Positions 17,858 to 26,671 of a stretch of DNA of 64,000 nucleotides are shown piece after piece. Each line of letters begins with the position of its first letter. Positions within the stretch are counted from its first letter, which is position 1. The notes under the pieces were generated by a model. It did no database searches and was not told where the DNA came from. It saw only the letters and a program-made list of their open reading frames with translations. This stretch comes from Thiodiazotropha sp050305635 (lineage in GTDB: Bacteria > Pseudomonadota > Gammaproteobacteria > Chromatiales > Chromatiaceae), in NCBI GenBank assembly GCA_050305635.1, contig JBNLFS010000111.1, positions 1 through 64,000 on the forward strand, written 5' to 3'. Made by a program: the position numbers and the translations under genes.

Positions 17858-18301
17858 TTGTCCCGCGCACTGAAAAAACGGCCGGAATCCGTACTGGTGG
17901 TCGTTTATACCCTGAAGGGTGAGGTGCTCATGTTGCGCCGAACCACACCGCGGGATTTCTGGCAATCGGTGACCGGCAGTCTCGAGTGGGGCGAAACGCC
18001 CATCCAGGCTGCACGGCGGGAACTCTACGAGGAAACCGGGTTAATGGCCGGTGCTGGGTTAAGGGATCTGGGTCAGCAAGTGACCTTTCCCATACTGCCC
18101 GCCTGGAAGCCGCGCTATGCCCGCAGCGATTTCGTCAACACGGAACACTGGTTTGCCTGGGCGCTGCCCCATCGCAGACTACCGAGACTGGAGCGGACCG
18201 AGCATCACGCCTATCGATGGGTGGATGCCCGGCAAGCCCTGCGGCTGGCCACATCCTGGACCAATCGCAAGGCGATTCGCGCACTGCTGTTCGGGGCCTG
18301 A
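17858..18301 (+). CDS. nudB: Dihydroneopterin triphosphate diphosphatase NudB
   Basis: NudB removes pyrophosphate from dihydroneopterin triphosphate in folate synthesis. The 147-residue NUDIX protein has the exact box GSLEWGETPIQAARRELYEE followed by TGL (about residues 47-69) and the family N-terminus KRPESVLVVVYT. The best start is TTG at 17858 with AGGG just upstream. aspS-nudB is the E. coli order, but here a foldback repeat separates the two, and yebC-ruvC do not follow. Confidence 0.9.
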   Translation: MSRALKKRPESVLVVVYTLKGEVLMLRRTTPRDFWQSVTGSLEWGETPIQAARRELYEETGLMAGAGLRDLGQQVTFPILPAWKPRYARSDFVNTEHWFAWALPHRRLPRLERTEHHAYRWVDARQALRLATSWTNRKAIRALLFGA

Positions 18302-18314
18302 AGCTCCCGGCATT

Positions 18315-18342
18315 CGCCCTGGAACGGATGCATTCCAGGGCG
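18315..18342. terminator. Strong hairpin between convergent nudB and DUF302 genes
   Basis: CGCCCTGGAA (18315-18324) pairs perfectly with TTCCAGGGCG (18333-18342) around an 8-base loop, in the short gap between two convergent genes. There is no clear T-run on either side, so a role as a bidirectional terminator is likely from position but not from the full motif. Confidence 0.5.
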
Positions 18343-18358
18343 CCAGGCATTCGGATTA

Positions 18359-18748
18359 TCAGGCGTTCAGTTTCTCAACGACCCGCAGCAACTTCTCCTT
18401 CGCCTCAACGGCGACCTGTTTGGGCTCGTCGGTGGTGCAGTGCGCCAGGATGGTCACCGGATCCATAAAGCTCACCACGACCTTGCCGTTTTCGGCTTCG
18501 CGCATGATGAAGTTGCACGGCAGCAGGGTGCCGGCGTTCGGTTCGTCGCGGATCACCCGGTCCGCCAGACCCGGGTTACAGGCGCCATAGATATGGTAGG
18601 CGGGAATGGTTTTGTCCATTTTGTTTTTGAAGATGGCCTGAACGTCGACATCGCTGACGATACCCAGGTGTTCGCTCATCAGGACCTCCCGAACACGCTC
18701 CACGGCCTGATCGAAAGGAAGATCAATTTCGGTGTTGAATTCGTACAT
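18359..18748 (-). CDS. DUF302 family protein
   Basis: The 129-residue product starts MYEFNTEIDLPFDQAVERVR and has the DUF302 pattern: an N-terminal amphipathic region, then YHIYGACNPGLADRVIRDEP, GTLLPCNFIMRE and VSFMDPVTIL. The function of the family is not known; members occur alone or beside redox and metal-related genes. The start at 18748 has a textbook AGGAGG upstream, so the longer open frame to 18784 is rejected. It is a single gene on the - strand. Confidence 0.9.
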   Translation of the reverse strand: MYEFNTEIDLPFDQAVERVREVLMSEHLGIVSDVDVQAIFKNKMDKTIPAYHIYGACNPGLADRVIRDEPNAGTLLPCNFIMREAENGKVVVSFMDPVTILAHCTTDEPKQVAVEAKEKLLRVVEKLNA

Positions 18749-18941
18749 GTTGCCTCCTGTTATAAAGTGTTCGCATTGCATCAAAGTTCCCAGGCAGTGG
18801 CATTGAATTTCGTCAAACCCTAAAGCCCGTCAAGGTGGCGGCAATTTTACCTCTGCGATTCGATGCGTCTATGACATCCACCGCATTTCACATAGTTGCG
18901 TCCCTCAAGTGCGCCGTTTTCCGCAAGTGTCTGAATGATGT

Positions 18942-19562
18942 TCAAGCGCCTGACTGAATGGATGGCACGGAAAACTCTCCACTGTAGCTGAAGGTTTTTC
19001 CCAGCACAGGATGATTGATTTCAAAGTTCAGGAGAATGTGTGTTTCAGACAGGGCTTGTTCGATGATCACGGCATTGCCCAGGATTAACCAGTTGGGCAG
19101 GTGGATCCGCCTGTCGGCGATTTTCCATACATAATCGATCCCCCGATAGACAAGCGCATGGTCGATGACCGAGATGGCCATGCGGATACCCATTCCATAT
19201 TTCACATACTCAATGATTTCGTTGGGATGCCGGCTCACCATTCGGGAGTTGAAGCTAACCGGTCCCCGATCCGGAAACTCCAGAGTTCTGTGCCAGTGCA
19301 GGGCATTGCAATCACTCCTTTCGGTCCAGTTTCGAACAACAGTGGGTATCTGTGTTCCCTGATAGGGTACGAGCGCACCGAATACCCGGCCAAATAGAAT
19401 AAACAACTTCGCCAGCCGCGAATGATAGACCTCGTTCATGATCCCGGTCAGGATCAGCTGATCATTACACGAGGGGGACAGGGCATAGTGCGCCCGCACC
19501 GCGGGCGCCAGTTCACTCCAAGCAGCGCCTAGTACACGTTTCATCATGGGATCCTGATTCAT
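18942..19562 (-). CDS. DUF4166 domain protein
   Basis: The 206-residue protein matches the DUF4166 pattern: LGAAWSELAPAVRAHYAL near the N-terminus, a beta-rich middle with FNSRMVSRHPNEIIEYVKYG, and LHWHRTLEF. No catalytic motif is recognised; the fold may be a lipid- or ligand-binding barrel, which is a guess. It is the last gene of a three-gene operon with the SDR-DoxX protein and the DUF2269 protein, 16 bases after the latter. Confidence 0.75.
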   Translation of the reverse strand: MNQDPMMKRVLGAAWSELAPAVRAHYALSPSCNDQLILTGIMNEVYHSRLAKLFILFGRVFGALVPYQGTQIPTVVRNWTERSDCNALHWHRTLEFPDRGPVSFNSRMVSRHPNEIIEYVKYGMGIRMAISVIDHALVYRGIDYVWKIADRRIHLPNWLILGNAVIIEQALSETHILLNFEINHPVLGKTFSYSGEFSVPSIQSGA

Positions 19563-19578
19563 GGTCCTTGCCTCAATG

Positions 19579-20049
19579 TCAAAAAGTCGGTTTGAAAACC
19601 ATCAGAAAGTAGATGACGATCATTGCCGAGAAGGCGGGAATTCCCAGGACGAACCAGAGTTCGGCAAGGTGTTGGTATTGGTCGCCGAGTTTCATGTCAT
19701 GCTGTCTGGCATGTTCCGCGATATCCCGCATCCGGATTTGCAGCCAGACCACCGGCAGCCAGCAAAATCCGGCAATTGCGTACAAAATGATTGTCAGTAT
19801 CACCCAGCCCTGGTCGAGAGGGATGCCCAACACGTGCAGCAGCCATATTCCGCTGATGGGCTGTATGATTACGGTCGGTGTGGTGATCAGCCAATCCGCG
19901 GTGACCACCAGTCGATTGGTGACCGCGATGGCGGGGATTTCGCCGCTACGGTCGGTCAACCATTTGTAAAAGGCACTGCCCAATCCCGTGCCGAAGAGCA
20001 GGGTGGCACTGATGATGTGAATCCATTTTAAAAGCAGATATTCGTTCAT
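19579..20049 (-). CDS. DUF2269 family membrane protein
   Basis: The 156-residue protein begins MNEYLLLKWIHIISATLLFG. It has four predicted membrane helices (about residues 5-25, 45-70, 80-100 and 130-152), with the HIISATLLFGTGLGSAFY motif typical of DUF2269. Its start overlaps the SDR-DoxX stop by four bases (20046-20049), so they are co-translated. The open frame upstream to 20232 runs in the SDR gene on another frame and is rejected. Function unknown. Confidence 0.85.
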   Translation of the reverse strand: MNEYLLLKWIHIISATLLFGTGLGSAFYKWLTDRSGEIPAIAVTNRLVVTADWLITTPTVIIQPISGIWLLHVLGIPLDQGWVILTIILYAIAGFCWLPVVWLQIRMRDIAEHARQHDMKLGDQYQHLAELWFVLGIPAFSAMIVIYFLMVFKPTF

Positions 20050-21332
20050 GATTTTTCCTCCATGATCATCATGATGTAGGTACTTACCAGCAGGGGTAGA
20101 TTTTTCGAGATCGGGCCGAAAGGATGAATCCAGTAGTCGGCGAGATAGACGCTGATTATCGCGCTGTAACCCAGAATCATCATGATCTGAATCCGACCGA
20201 TCCATTGGATGCGGTAGGCCATCAGAGTGCACAGACCTAAAACCACGTCGATCATCGATGAGCCGTAGAGAAGGTAAGGTGCGATTTGCGATGGGATGCC
20301 GACCCGCCCGAGCAGGTCATAGCTCATTGCCTGAGGAAACGCGAATATGGAGATCAGCCCGGTATGGATCCAGACAAAACCGATGGAGATGCGCAGCAGA
20401 ATCCGTGTGAAATAGAGTTTTGCATACCAACGATCCTTCGTCTCACAGATTGAATTACTGAGCCATGTCTCCAGTCGGTCGGGCATTCTCCCCAGAATAC
20501 TCGCCGTCTCGCCAACGTCCCCCGTATTCCCCTCCATCAGCATGCCGACGGTCTCTGCACTCAAAGGCAGTTCCCGATTCAGGTTGAACACTCCGGCCAG
20601 TCGCAGGGCCAGCCAGCCGGGGATGTTGAGAAATTTCGCATCTCCTAATCCCAGCCACTGACGTAACCGGCGCATGAGTGCCACATACTCCAGGGCTTCG
20701 GGACCGACGATGTCCAGACGGCGCCGTGACAGGTCCGATGAATCGACTGCCTGTGCAATGACCTCACAGAGATCATTGATGTGTACGGGTTGTATGCACT
20801 GCCTGCCGGTACCGATGACTGGGATGAGAGGAAGTGCCGAGAGCGTTTTGAAAAAATTCATGCTCTTTGCCCCAGGGCCGTAGACGATGGATGGACGGAT
20901 GATTACCCAATCGACACTCAGTTGGCTGAGATAGTCATCCGCCTGCCCTTTGCTGCGGTGGTAGCGGCTGCTGGCATCGGCGGCTGCGCCGAGGGCCGAT
21001 ACCTGGATGACACGCTGGATTCCCGATTGCTGACAGGCCCGGAACAGGGCAATCGGGGCTCGCGTATGCAACGAATCGAAGGTCTGACCGCCCTGTTCGC
21101 GAATGATTCCCACGGTATTGATCACGACATCGAACCCGCACAGACGCGGTCGCCAGATTCTCGCGCTGGTGTCGTTTGTGAAATCAAGGCTGAGGACTGA
21201 GGGATCATTGAGATCCGAGTTTCCGCAGTGCGGGTTGTGCACCCCTGCGACTACATCATGACCTCTCATGCGTAGTGCCTGCAGGAGATGCTGTCCAATG
21301 AATCCGTGCGCTCCTGTTATGAGAATTTTCAT
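20046..21332 (-). CDS. SDR (NAD-dependent epimerase-like) protein fused to a DoxX-like membrane domain
   Basis: The 428-residue protein has an N-terminal extended-SDR domain (residues 1 to about 285) with the nucleotide-binding motif TGAHGFIGQHL. The active-site Tyr/Lys region is YHRSKGQADDYL, followed by WVIIRPSIVYGPG. A C-terminal DoxX-like membrane domain (about 300-428, four helices, LRISIGFVWIHTGLISIF) follows. SDR-DoxX fusions are a known architecture of unknown substrate. It heads a tight operon with DUF2269 and DUF4166 genes; an operator-like palindrome lies about 110 bases upstream. Confidence 0.88.
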   Translation of the reverse strand: MKILITGAHGFIGQHLLQALRMRGHDVVAGVHNPHCGNSDLNDPSVLSLDFTNDTSARIWRPRLCGFDVVINTVGIIREQGGQTFDSLHTRAPIALFRACQQSGIQRVIQVSALGAAADASSRYHRSKGQADDYLSQLSVDWVIIRPSIVYGPGAKSMNFFKTLSALPLIPVIGTGRQCIQPVHINDLCEVIAQAVDSSDLSRRRLDIVGPEALEYVALMRRLRQWLGLGDAKFLNIPGWLALRLAGVFNLNRELPLSAETVGMLMEGNTGDVGETASILGRMPDRLETWLSNSICETKDRWYAKLYFTRILLRISIGFVWIHTGLISIFAFPQAMSYDLLGRVGIPSQIAPYLLYGSSMIDVVLGLCTLMAYRIQWIGRIQIMMILGYSAIISVYLADYWIHPFGPISKNLPLLVSTYIMMIMEEKS

Positions 21333-21642
21333 ACTGTGCCTTCCTTGAAATCCGGTACAGATTTCACTCCAGTGGATAAATGCAGCGATGGCACCTGAGG
21401 ACGATGATTATTCGATATCATCATATTTGGCGCTTGTTAACAGTACAGAAATTTCTGTATAAACAGAAATTTGTGCATTCCGCCCAGACTGTCAATCCGG
21501 ATTCTGCAGGTGATGGATCGCGAGGGTGGAAATTCGGTTTGGCTTGTTCGGTCGCTATCAGTTACATTGCAGGGTCGAAAAAAAGGAAACTTTCAGAGAC
21601 AGAAACATTGTCATTGCGATTGTATTAGCAGAAGTCAGTCCT
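21333..21642. other. Divergent regulatory region
   Basis: This 310-base AT-richer stretch separates the SDR operon (leftward) from the DUF4743-NUDIX gene (rightward). It holds the operator-like repeats at 21444-21476. Apart from them no gene or terminator is visible. Confidence 0.6.
21444..21476. promoter_or_regulatory. Operator-like palindrome with a second half-conserved copy
   Basis: TACAGAAATTTCTGTA (21444-21459) is a perfect 16-base palindrome. A second, imperfect copy, ACAGAAATTTGTGC (21463-21476), follows, with its centre 18 bases away. This looks like a double binding site for a dimeric regulator. The regulator is not identified and no regulator gene is adjacent. Confidence 0.65.
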
Positions 21643-22503
21643 ATGAATTTACAGGGATTTCATCGTCACATAACGAATTTGAACCAGTGGAGCAAGGAAA
21701 ATTTCAGGGGTTTTTTCTTCGCCTCCCAGCGCATTGGTTATCTCAAGGAACCGGTCTGGTCCGTGCTCACAGAACAGACCGGGCAGTTTTCATCATCGCC
21801 GGACGGTATCCATCTCAGAGCGGAATTCGACAGCTTCGAATCCCGTTCCCAGGTACTGGACGAGGTGGTGGACATCCTTCTCAATAAGGGGGTCATGACG
21901 CACCGGCACGGGGAGAAGTACCCGGTCACACACCAGGGCAGGGAGCGCTCCATCGCAACCATCGACCGGGCGGCCGCACCCTATTTTGGTTTGCGAGCGT
22001 ATGGCCAGCACGTGAACGGATATGTGCGTAAGGGTCGGGATCTCTACCTCTGGATTGCTCGCCGTTCCGCCGACCGGATCAATTTCCCCAACCTTCTGGA
22101 CAACATGGTCGCCGGTGGACTGCCCTATGACTTGTCTCTCCGGGAAAACTTAAGAAAGGAGTGCATGGAGGAGGCGAGTATTCCAGCCGAGCTGGCTGAC
22201 CGGGCCGTGCCGGTTGGTGCATTGACCTATTGCCGTGAGACACCCACGGGTCTGAAACCGGATACCCTGTATTGCTACGATCTGGAATTGCCGCCGGATT
22301 TTCAGCCCAGCAATTCGGATGGGGAGGTGGCGGAGTTCAAGCTCGTGCCGATTCAGGAGGTCGCCGAATGGGTTGCGGAAACCGATGAGTTCAAACCCAA
22401 CTGCAATCTGGTGGTGATCGACTTCCTGATCCGTCATGGGAATGTGGATCCTGAAACCACCGGATATCTGGATCTCGTCCTCGGATTGCACCGGAAGTTT
22501 TAG
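21643..22503 (+). CDS. DUF4743 and NUDIX domain protein (thiamine pyrophosphokinase-related type)
   Basis: The 286-residue product begins MNLQGFHRHITNLNQWSKEN. An N-terminal DUF4743 region (about 10-125) precedes a NUDIX hydrolase domain (about 130-275) with the box AGGLPYDLSLRENLRKECME followed by EASIP. This architecture is shared with eukaryotic TPK-like NUDIX enzymes; plant and yeast relatives remove phosphate from damaged thiamine diphosphate forms. The substrate here is inferred. The frame upstream of 21643 has no family similarity. Confidence 0.85.
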   Translation: MNLQGFHRHITNLNQWSKENFRGFFFASQRIGYLKEPVWSVLTEQTGQFSSSPDGIHLRAEFDSFESRSQVLDEVVDILLNKGVMTHRHGEKYPVTHQGRERSIATIDRAAAPYFGLRAYGQHVNGYVRKGRDLYLWIARRSADRINFPNLLDNMVAGGLPYDLSLRENLRKECMEEASIPAELADRAVPVGALTYCRETPTGLKPDTLYCYDLELPPDFQPSNSDGEVAEFKLVPIQEVAEWVAETDEFKPNCNLVVIDFLIRHGNVDPETTGYLDLVLGLHRKF

Positions 22504-22672
22504 ACTTCCATATCACAACGTATGACAAGAATTCAGGCAAATCCAGTGATCTGGTTTACCTTTTCGGGTTCCACGGAACCGAAAGACTGGAAAAAAAGTC
22601 GAATCCGTATTGAAATTAACTCGTTACGTTCTGTCAGTGGTTATCTCCAGTGCCAAGAAACCAGGTAAATAC

Positions 22673-24760
22673 ATGAAATATCGGATAGTTAGAGGTTTGT
22701 TGGGATGCGCGCTCCTGTTGGCCGTGTCCAGTTCTTCCTGGGCCAGCCGGCAACTTGTGCCGATTGAAGAGCTTCAGTCGACCCCGGAGCAGCAGCAGAC
22801 CGCCAGTGTCATCGTCAAAGTCATCGAAAAATACCATTATAAAGATGTGGCTTTGGATGACGCCATGTCCAACTCGATCCTGCAGCGTTATTTCGACGAA
22901 CTGGATCCAAACCGCACCTTTTTCCTCGCCAGTGATATTGCTCAGTTTTCCAACTACCGGGACAAACTGGATGACTACCTGAAAAACGCCCGCATTGATC
23001 CCGCTTTTGAGATCTTCCGTCTCTATCGCACGCGGGTCAGCGAGGCCGTAAATCATGCCATCGAACTGGTTGACGGGAAGTTTGACTTTACCCTCGATGA
23101 AACCTACGTGTTCGAGCGTAAGGACGAGCCCTGGGCACAGACCCGGGCCGAACTGGATGATGTCTGGCGTAAACGGGTCAAGAACGACTTCCTCAATCTG
23201 CGACTGATGGACAAGCCGGATGATGAAATCCGTGAGACGCTCAAGAACCGCTACGAGCGCTTGCTCAGCCGGGTTGAGCAGTTCAACAGTAACGACATCT
23301 TTCAGGCGTTCATCAACGCCTATACTCTGAGCCTGGAACCGCATACCAGCTACATGTCGCCCAGTACCTCGGAAAATTTCGATATCAGTATGAGCCTTTC
23401 CCTGGAGGGCATAGGCGCGGTTCTTAAGGACGAGGACGGTTATACCGTGGTGCAGAAAACCATCATCGGCGGACCGGCTGAACAGAGCAACCTGCTGCAC
23501 GCCGGGGACCAGATCGTCGGCGTCGGCCAGGGACTCGAAGGGAAAGTTCAGGATATCGTCGGATGGCGACTGCAGGATGTGGTGGAGCAGATACGCGGTC
23601 CCAAGGGTTCCGTGGTACAGCTCGAAGTGCTGCCCAAAGGCGATAGCGCCAAGCGCAAGACCATCACCCTGGTCCGTAACAAGATCAAACTCGAAGAGCA
23701 GGCGGCGAAGAGCTATATCATCGAGGATCTCGACGGCATGGAGAACTACCGTATCGGGGTGATCGAAGTACCCACTTTTTACAGAGATTTCGCCGCGGAG
23801 GCACGGGGTGAAGAGGATTTTCGAAGCACTACGCGGGATGTTCGCAACCTGCTGGTGGAGCTGAAAAGCCAGGGTGTCAACGGTATCGTGATCGATCTGC
23901 GGGAGAACGGGGGCGGGTCTCTCTCCGAAGCGACCGAGCTGACCGGCCTGTTCATTGATTCCGGACCCGTAGTCCAGATCAAGGATGCGTTCGGCAAGAT
24001 CGAAGTGGAACAGGATCCGGATAAGGATATCGCCTACGATGGACCGTTGGCAGTACTCGTCGATCGCAACAGCGCCTCCGCCTCCGAGATTTTTGCCGGC
24101 GCCATCCAGGACTACAAACGGGGTATCGTGATCGGCGAACCCACCTTTGGCAAAGGTACGGTGCAGACACTGGTCGATCTGGGGCGGTTCGTACCTGGGC
24201 GTAACAAGGATCTGGGTCGGCTGCGACTGACCATGGCTCAGTTTTTCAGAATCAATGGCGGCAGCACTCAGCATCGGGGTGTGGTACCCGACATTCAGTT
24301 TCCGACTGCTCAGTTTTCCCAGGATTATGGTGAGCGTTCACTGGACAATGCTTTGCCCTGGGCGCATATCGATCCGGCAAACTTCATGATCAAGGGGCCT
24401 GAAACCTCATCTTCGTTGATCGAACATCATCAGCACCGTATTGAAAAGGATCCCGGGTTTGAGATGCTGATTGATGAGGAGAAACGCTTCTCCGAACTGG
24501 ATAAGCGCAAAGAGGTGAGTCTGTTGGAGAAAAAACGCCGTAATGAATGGGATGACCGGGAGCATGAGCGGTTGCTGCACAAGAACCGGTTCCGTGTCTC
24601 ACAGGGTATGACCGCCCTGAAAACCTCGGAGCCAGCGGATTTGACCGATGATCCTGACGAGGTGGAGAAAGAGGCGACTCACCGTATCGAACTCAACGAA
24701 GCCGCGAGGATCCTGGTGGATTCGATTCGTTCCAAAGCACCCCTCGCGGTCATGCGCTGA
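22673..24760 (+). CDS. prc: Carboxy-terminal (tail-specific) protease Prc
   Basis: Prc is a periplasmic S41 protease that degrades and trims envelope proteins, including lipoproteins and peptidoglycan hydrolases. The 695-residue product, counted from MKYRIVRGLLGC, has a signal peptide ending near SSSWA, an N-terminal helical domain, a PDZ domain (about 225-320, LEGIGAVLKDEDGYTVVQKT), and the S41 core with the Ser/Lys dyad Ser469 (NSASASE) and Lys494 (FGKGTVQT). A C-terminal domain (DUF3340-like) follows. An upstream start at 22610 would place extra residues before the signal peptide and is less likely. Confidence 0.95.
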   Translation: MKYRIVRGLLGCALLLAVSSSSWASRQLVPIEELQSTPEQQQTASVIVKVIEKYHYKDVALDDAMSNSILQRYFDELDPNRTFFLASDIAQFSNYRDKLDDYLKNARIDPAFEIFRLYRTRVSEAVNHAIELVDGKFDFTLDETYVFERKDEPWAQTRAELDDVWRKRVKNDFLNLRLMDKPDDEIRETLKNRYERLLSRVEQFNSNDIFQAFINAYTLSLEPHTSYMSPSTSENFDISMSLSLEGIGAVLKDEDGYTVVQKTIIGGPAEQSNLLHAGDQIVGVGQGLEGKVQDIVGWRLQDVVEQIRGPKGSVVQLEVLPKGDSAKRKTITLVRNKIKLEEQAAKSYIIEDLDGMENYRIGVIEVPTFYRDFAAEARGEEDFRSTTRDVRNLLVELKSQGVNGIVIDLRENGGGSLSEATELTGLFIDSGPVVQIKDAFGKIEVEQDPDKDIAYDGPLAVLVDRNSASASEIFAGAIQDYKRGIVIGEPTFGKGTVQTLVDLGRFVPGRNKDLGRLRLTMAQFFRINGGSTQHRGVVPDIQFPTAQFSQDYGERSLDNALPWAHIDPANFMIKGPETSSSLIEHHQHRIEKDPGFEMLIDEEKRFSELDKRKEVSLLEKKRRNEWDDREHERLLHKNRFRVSQGMTALKTSEPADLTDDPDEVEKEATHRIELNEAARILVDSIRSKAPLAVMR

Positions 24761-25063
24761 AGAACCTGCCGGATCAGGCCCAGGGACTGGGCCTATCGAA
24801 AGGAATCCATTCCCAGTAAACTAATCCTATAATCCAACGAGCTCATGGCGCCTCACCGGCTTATCTACGGGTTCCTTGGATTCATAGATTGCTCATCCCG
24901 TTAAAATTGATCTGTTCGATGAGCAGCCTGCTGCTCAGGTATTGCATCAGAAGCATCATGAATGCTTCTTTAGCCGGTGTTTCAGAACAGGGAGTCCCAC
25001 GGGTTGTGATCCCATGACCATCTGTTTGGTCATCCGGCATCCTACGAACAGGGTTGAATCAAC
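24761..25063. other. Intergenic leader region before gshA
   Basis: This 303-base stretch contains a hairpin just after prc (AGGCCCA 24776-24782 with TGGGCCT 24788-24794, no T-run), a perfect -10 hexamer TATAAT (24828-24833) without a clear -35, and two perfect hairpins nearer gshA (24921-24936 and 24949-24969). No gene with family similarity was found. Confidence 0.55.
24921..24969 (+). promoter_or_regulatory. Two tandem hairpins in the gshA leader
   Basis: GAGCAG-CCTG-CTGCTC (24921-24936) and AGAAGCAT-CATGA-ATGCTTCT (24949-24969) are two perfect stem-loops about 100 bases before gshA. Neither is followed by a long T-run. They could affect mRNA stability or translation of gshA, which is inference. 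Confidence 0.4.
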
Positions 25064-26671
25064 TTGTACTCAACACTTCACAAACGTCTGCACAGCTTCA
25101 GCCAGGCCGACCGTCTCGGATTACTTAAAGGTGGTCTGATCGGTCTGGAAAAGGAGGGGCTGAGAGTCTCGCCCAAGGGCTGCATATCCCAAAAGCCCCA
25201 TCCCGAGGCACTCGGTTCGCCATTGACGAACCGGTATATCACCACGGACTACTCCGAGGCGCTCACCGAGATCATTACGCCTCCCTCGGGTGATCGGGCC
25301 GAAGTGCTGAATTTCCTGTTTGAGGCACACCATTTTTTGCACCGTCACCTGGAGGATGAGATTCTCTGGTCCGCGAGCATGCCCTGTGTGGTGGAGGGGG
25401 ATGGCCGAATTCCCATCGCCCAGTACGGAAGCTCCAACGCCGGGCTGATGAAGACCGTGTATCGCCGCGGTCTGGGGCACCGTTATGGTCGGGTGATGCA
25501 GGTCATTGCAGGCGTCCACTTTAACTATTCCCTGCCACAGGATTTCTGGGATTTCTTCCAGCAACTCGAAGGTGATCCGGGAAGCAGCCGGAATTTCATT
25601 TCCGAGTCCTATTTCAGCATGTTGCGCAACCTGCAGCGGATCGGGTGGCTGATCCCCTACCTGTTCGGCGCCTCCCCCGCGGTCTGCAAGTCGTTTCTGG
25701 GTGGACGTCCGACTTCCCTGCAAGAGTTCGATCCGCATACCTATTACGCCCCCTATGCGACCTCATTACGCATGGGGGATATCGGTTATCAGAACAGCAA
25801 GGAGCAGGGCACCGGCATCAAAGCCTGCTACGACTGCCTCAATGCCTACATCGAAACCCTGTCCCGGGCCATCGAAACACCCTGTCCGATCTACCAGGCG
25901 ATCGGTGTTAAGGTGGATGGTGTCTATGAGCAGTTGAACGCAAACATCCTGCAGATTGAAAACGAGTACTACAGTACCGTACGACCCAAGCAGATCCCCG
26001 AGATGATGGAAAAGCCCATCCACGCACTGCAGAGGCGGGGGGTCCGGTATCTGGAACTTCGCTCCCTGGACGTGAATCCCTTTCATCCCCTGGGTATCGC
26101 TGAAGAGCAGGTGCACTTCATCGAAGCCCTGATGTTGTTCTCAGTGCTGCATGAGAGTCCTTCGATCAATGTGGCAGAACAGCATGCCATCGACTGGAAC
26201 GAACTGGCGGCGGCCCACAATGGCCGGGACCCCGATCTGAAACTGCGTCGCCTGGACCGGGACTGTTCGCTGCGGGAGTGGGGATTGGAGATTTGCGAAG
26301 AGTTGATGCCCCTGTGTGAAATCCTTGATCAGGGCCGGGCTCACAAGCCATATACACACAGCCTGATGCTGCAGAAACAGAAGCTGGCGGACGCTGATCT
26401 GACGCCTTCCGCGCAGATGCTGGCAGAGATGCGCAGTCGGGGGGAAAGCTTTTTTGAGTTCGCGCACCGCATCTCAAAACAGCATCGGCACCATTTCACC
26501 CACCAGGCGGGTTCGCAGGCGGTCCAACAGCTCCTGTTTCAGGAAGCGGAGGACTCCCGACGCCGGCAAAAACAAATCGAGGCTTCTGACGCGATCAGCT
26601 TCGACGAGTTCCTGGAGCGCTATTTCGCGCAGCAGATCGATCCTCACCAGGCCATGGAGCTATCCCGATAG
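25064..26671 (+). CDS. gshA: Glutamate-cysteine ligase GshA
   Basis: GshA makes gamma-glutamylcysteine, the first step of glutathione synthesis. The 535-residue protein matches the gammaproteobacterial GshA type: GLIGLEKEGLRVSPKG, GSPLTNRYITTDYSEALTEI, VIAGVHFNYSLP and RRGVRYLELRSLDVNPF. The frame is closed by a stop at 25055, so translation must start at TTG 25064 or further in; TTG with weak CAGGG upstream is chosen. gshB is not in the window. Confidence 0.95.
   Translation: MYSTLHKRLHSFSQADRLGLLKGGLIGLEKEGLRVSPKGCISQKPHPEALGSPLTNRYITTDYSEALTEIITPPSGDRAEVLNFLFEAHHFLHRHLEDEILWSASMPCVVEGDGRIPIAQYGSSNAGLMKTVYRRGLGHRYGRVMQVIAGVHFNYSLPQDFWDFFQQLEGDPGSSRNFISESYFSMLRNLQRIGWLIPYLFGASPAVCKSFLGGRPTSLQEFDPHTYYAPYATSLRMGDIGYQNSKEQGTGIKACYDCLNAYIETLSRAIETPCPIYQAIGVKVDGVYEQLNANILQIENEYYSTVRPKQIPEMMEKPIHALQRRGVRYLELRSLDVNPFHPLGIAEEQVHFIEALMLFSVLHESPSINVAEQHAIDWNELAAAHNGRDPDLKLRRLDRDCSLREWGLEICEELMPLCEILDQGRAHKPYTHSLMLQKQKLADADLTPSAQMLAEMRSRGESFFEFAHRISKQHRHHFTHQAGSQAVQQLLFQEAEDSRRRQKQIEASDAISFDEFLERYFAQQIDPHQAMELSR

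Noticed and set aside
17735..17965. - strand open frame through repeat copy 1, sharing about 20 residues with one at 55744-55983
   Set aside because: The shared residues (KTASKC.FTSVNCAFS.VFA) arise because both frames cross the same 139-bp repeat. Flanking parts are unrelated and copy 1 overlaps nudB.
22634..24274. 546-codon - strand open frame opposite prc
   Set aside because: It is the shadow of a strongly coding + strand gene with intact PDZ and S41 motifs; the - strand product has no family similarity.
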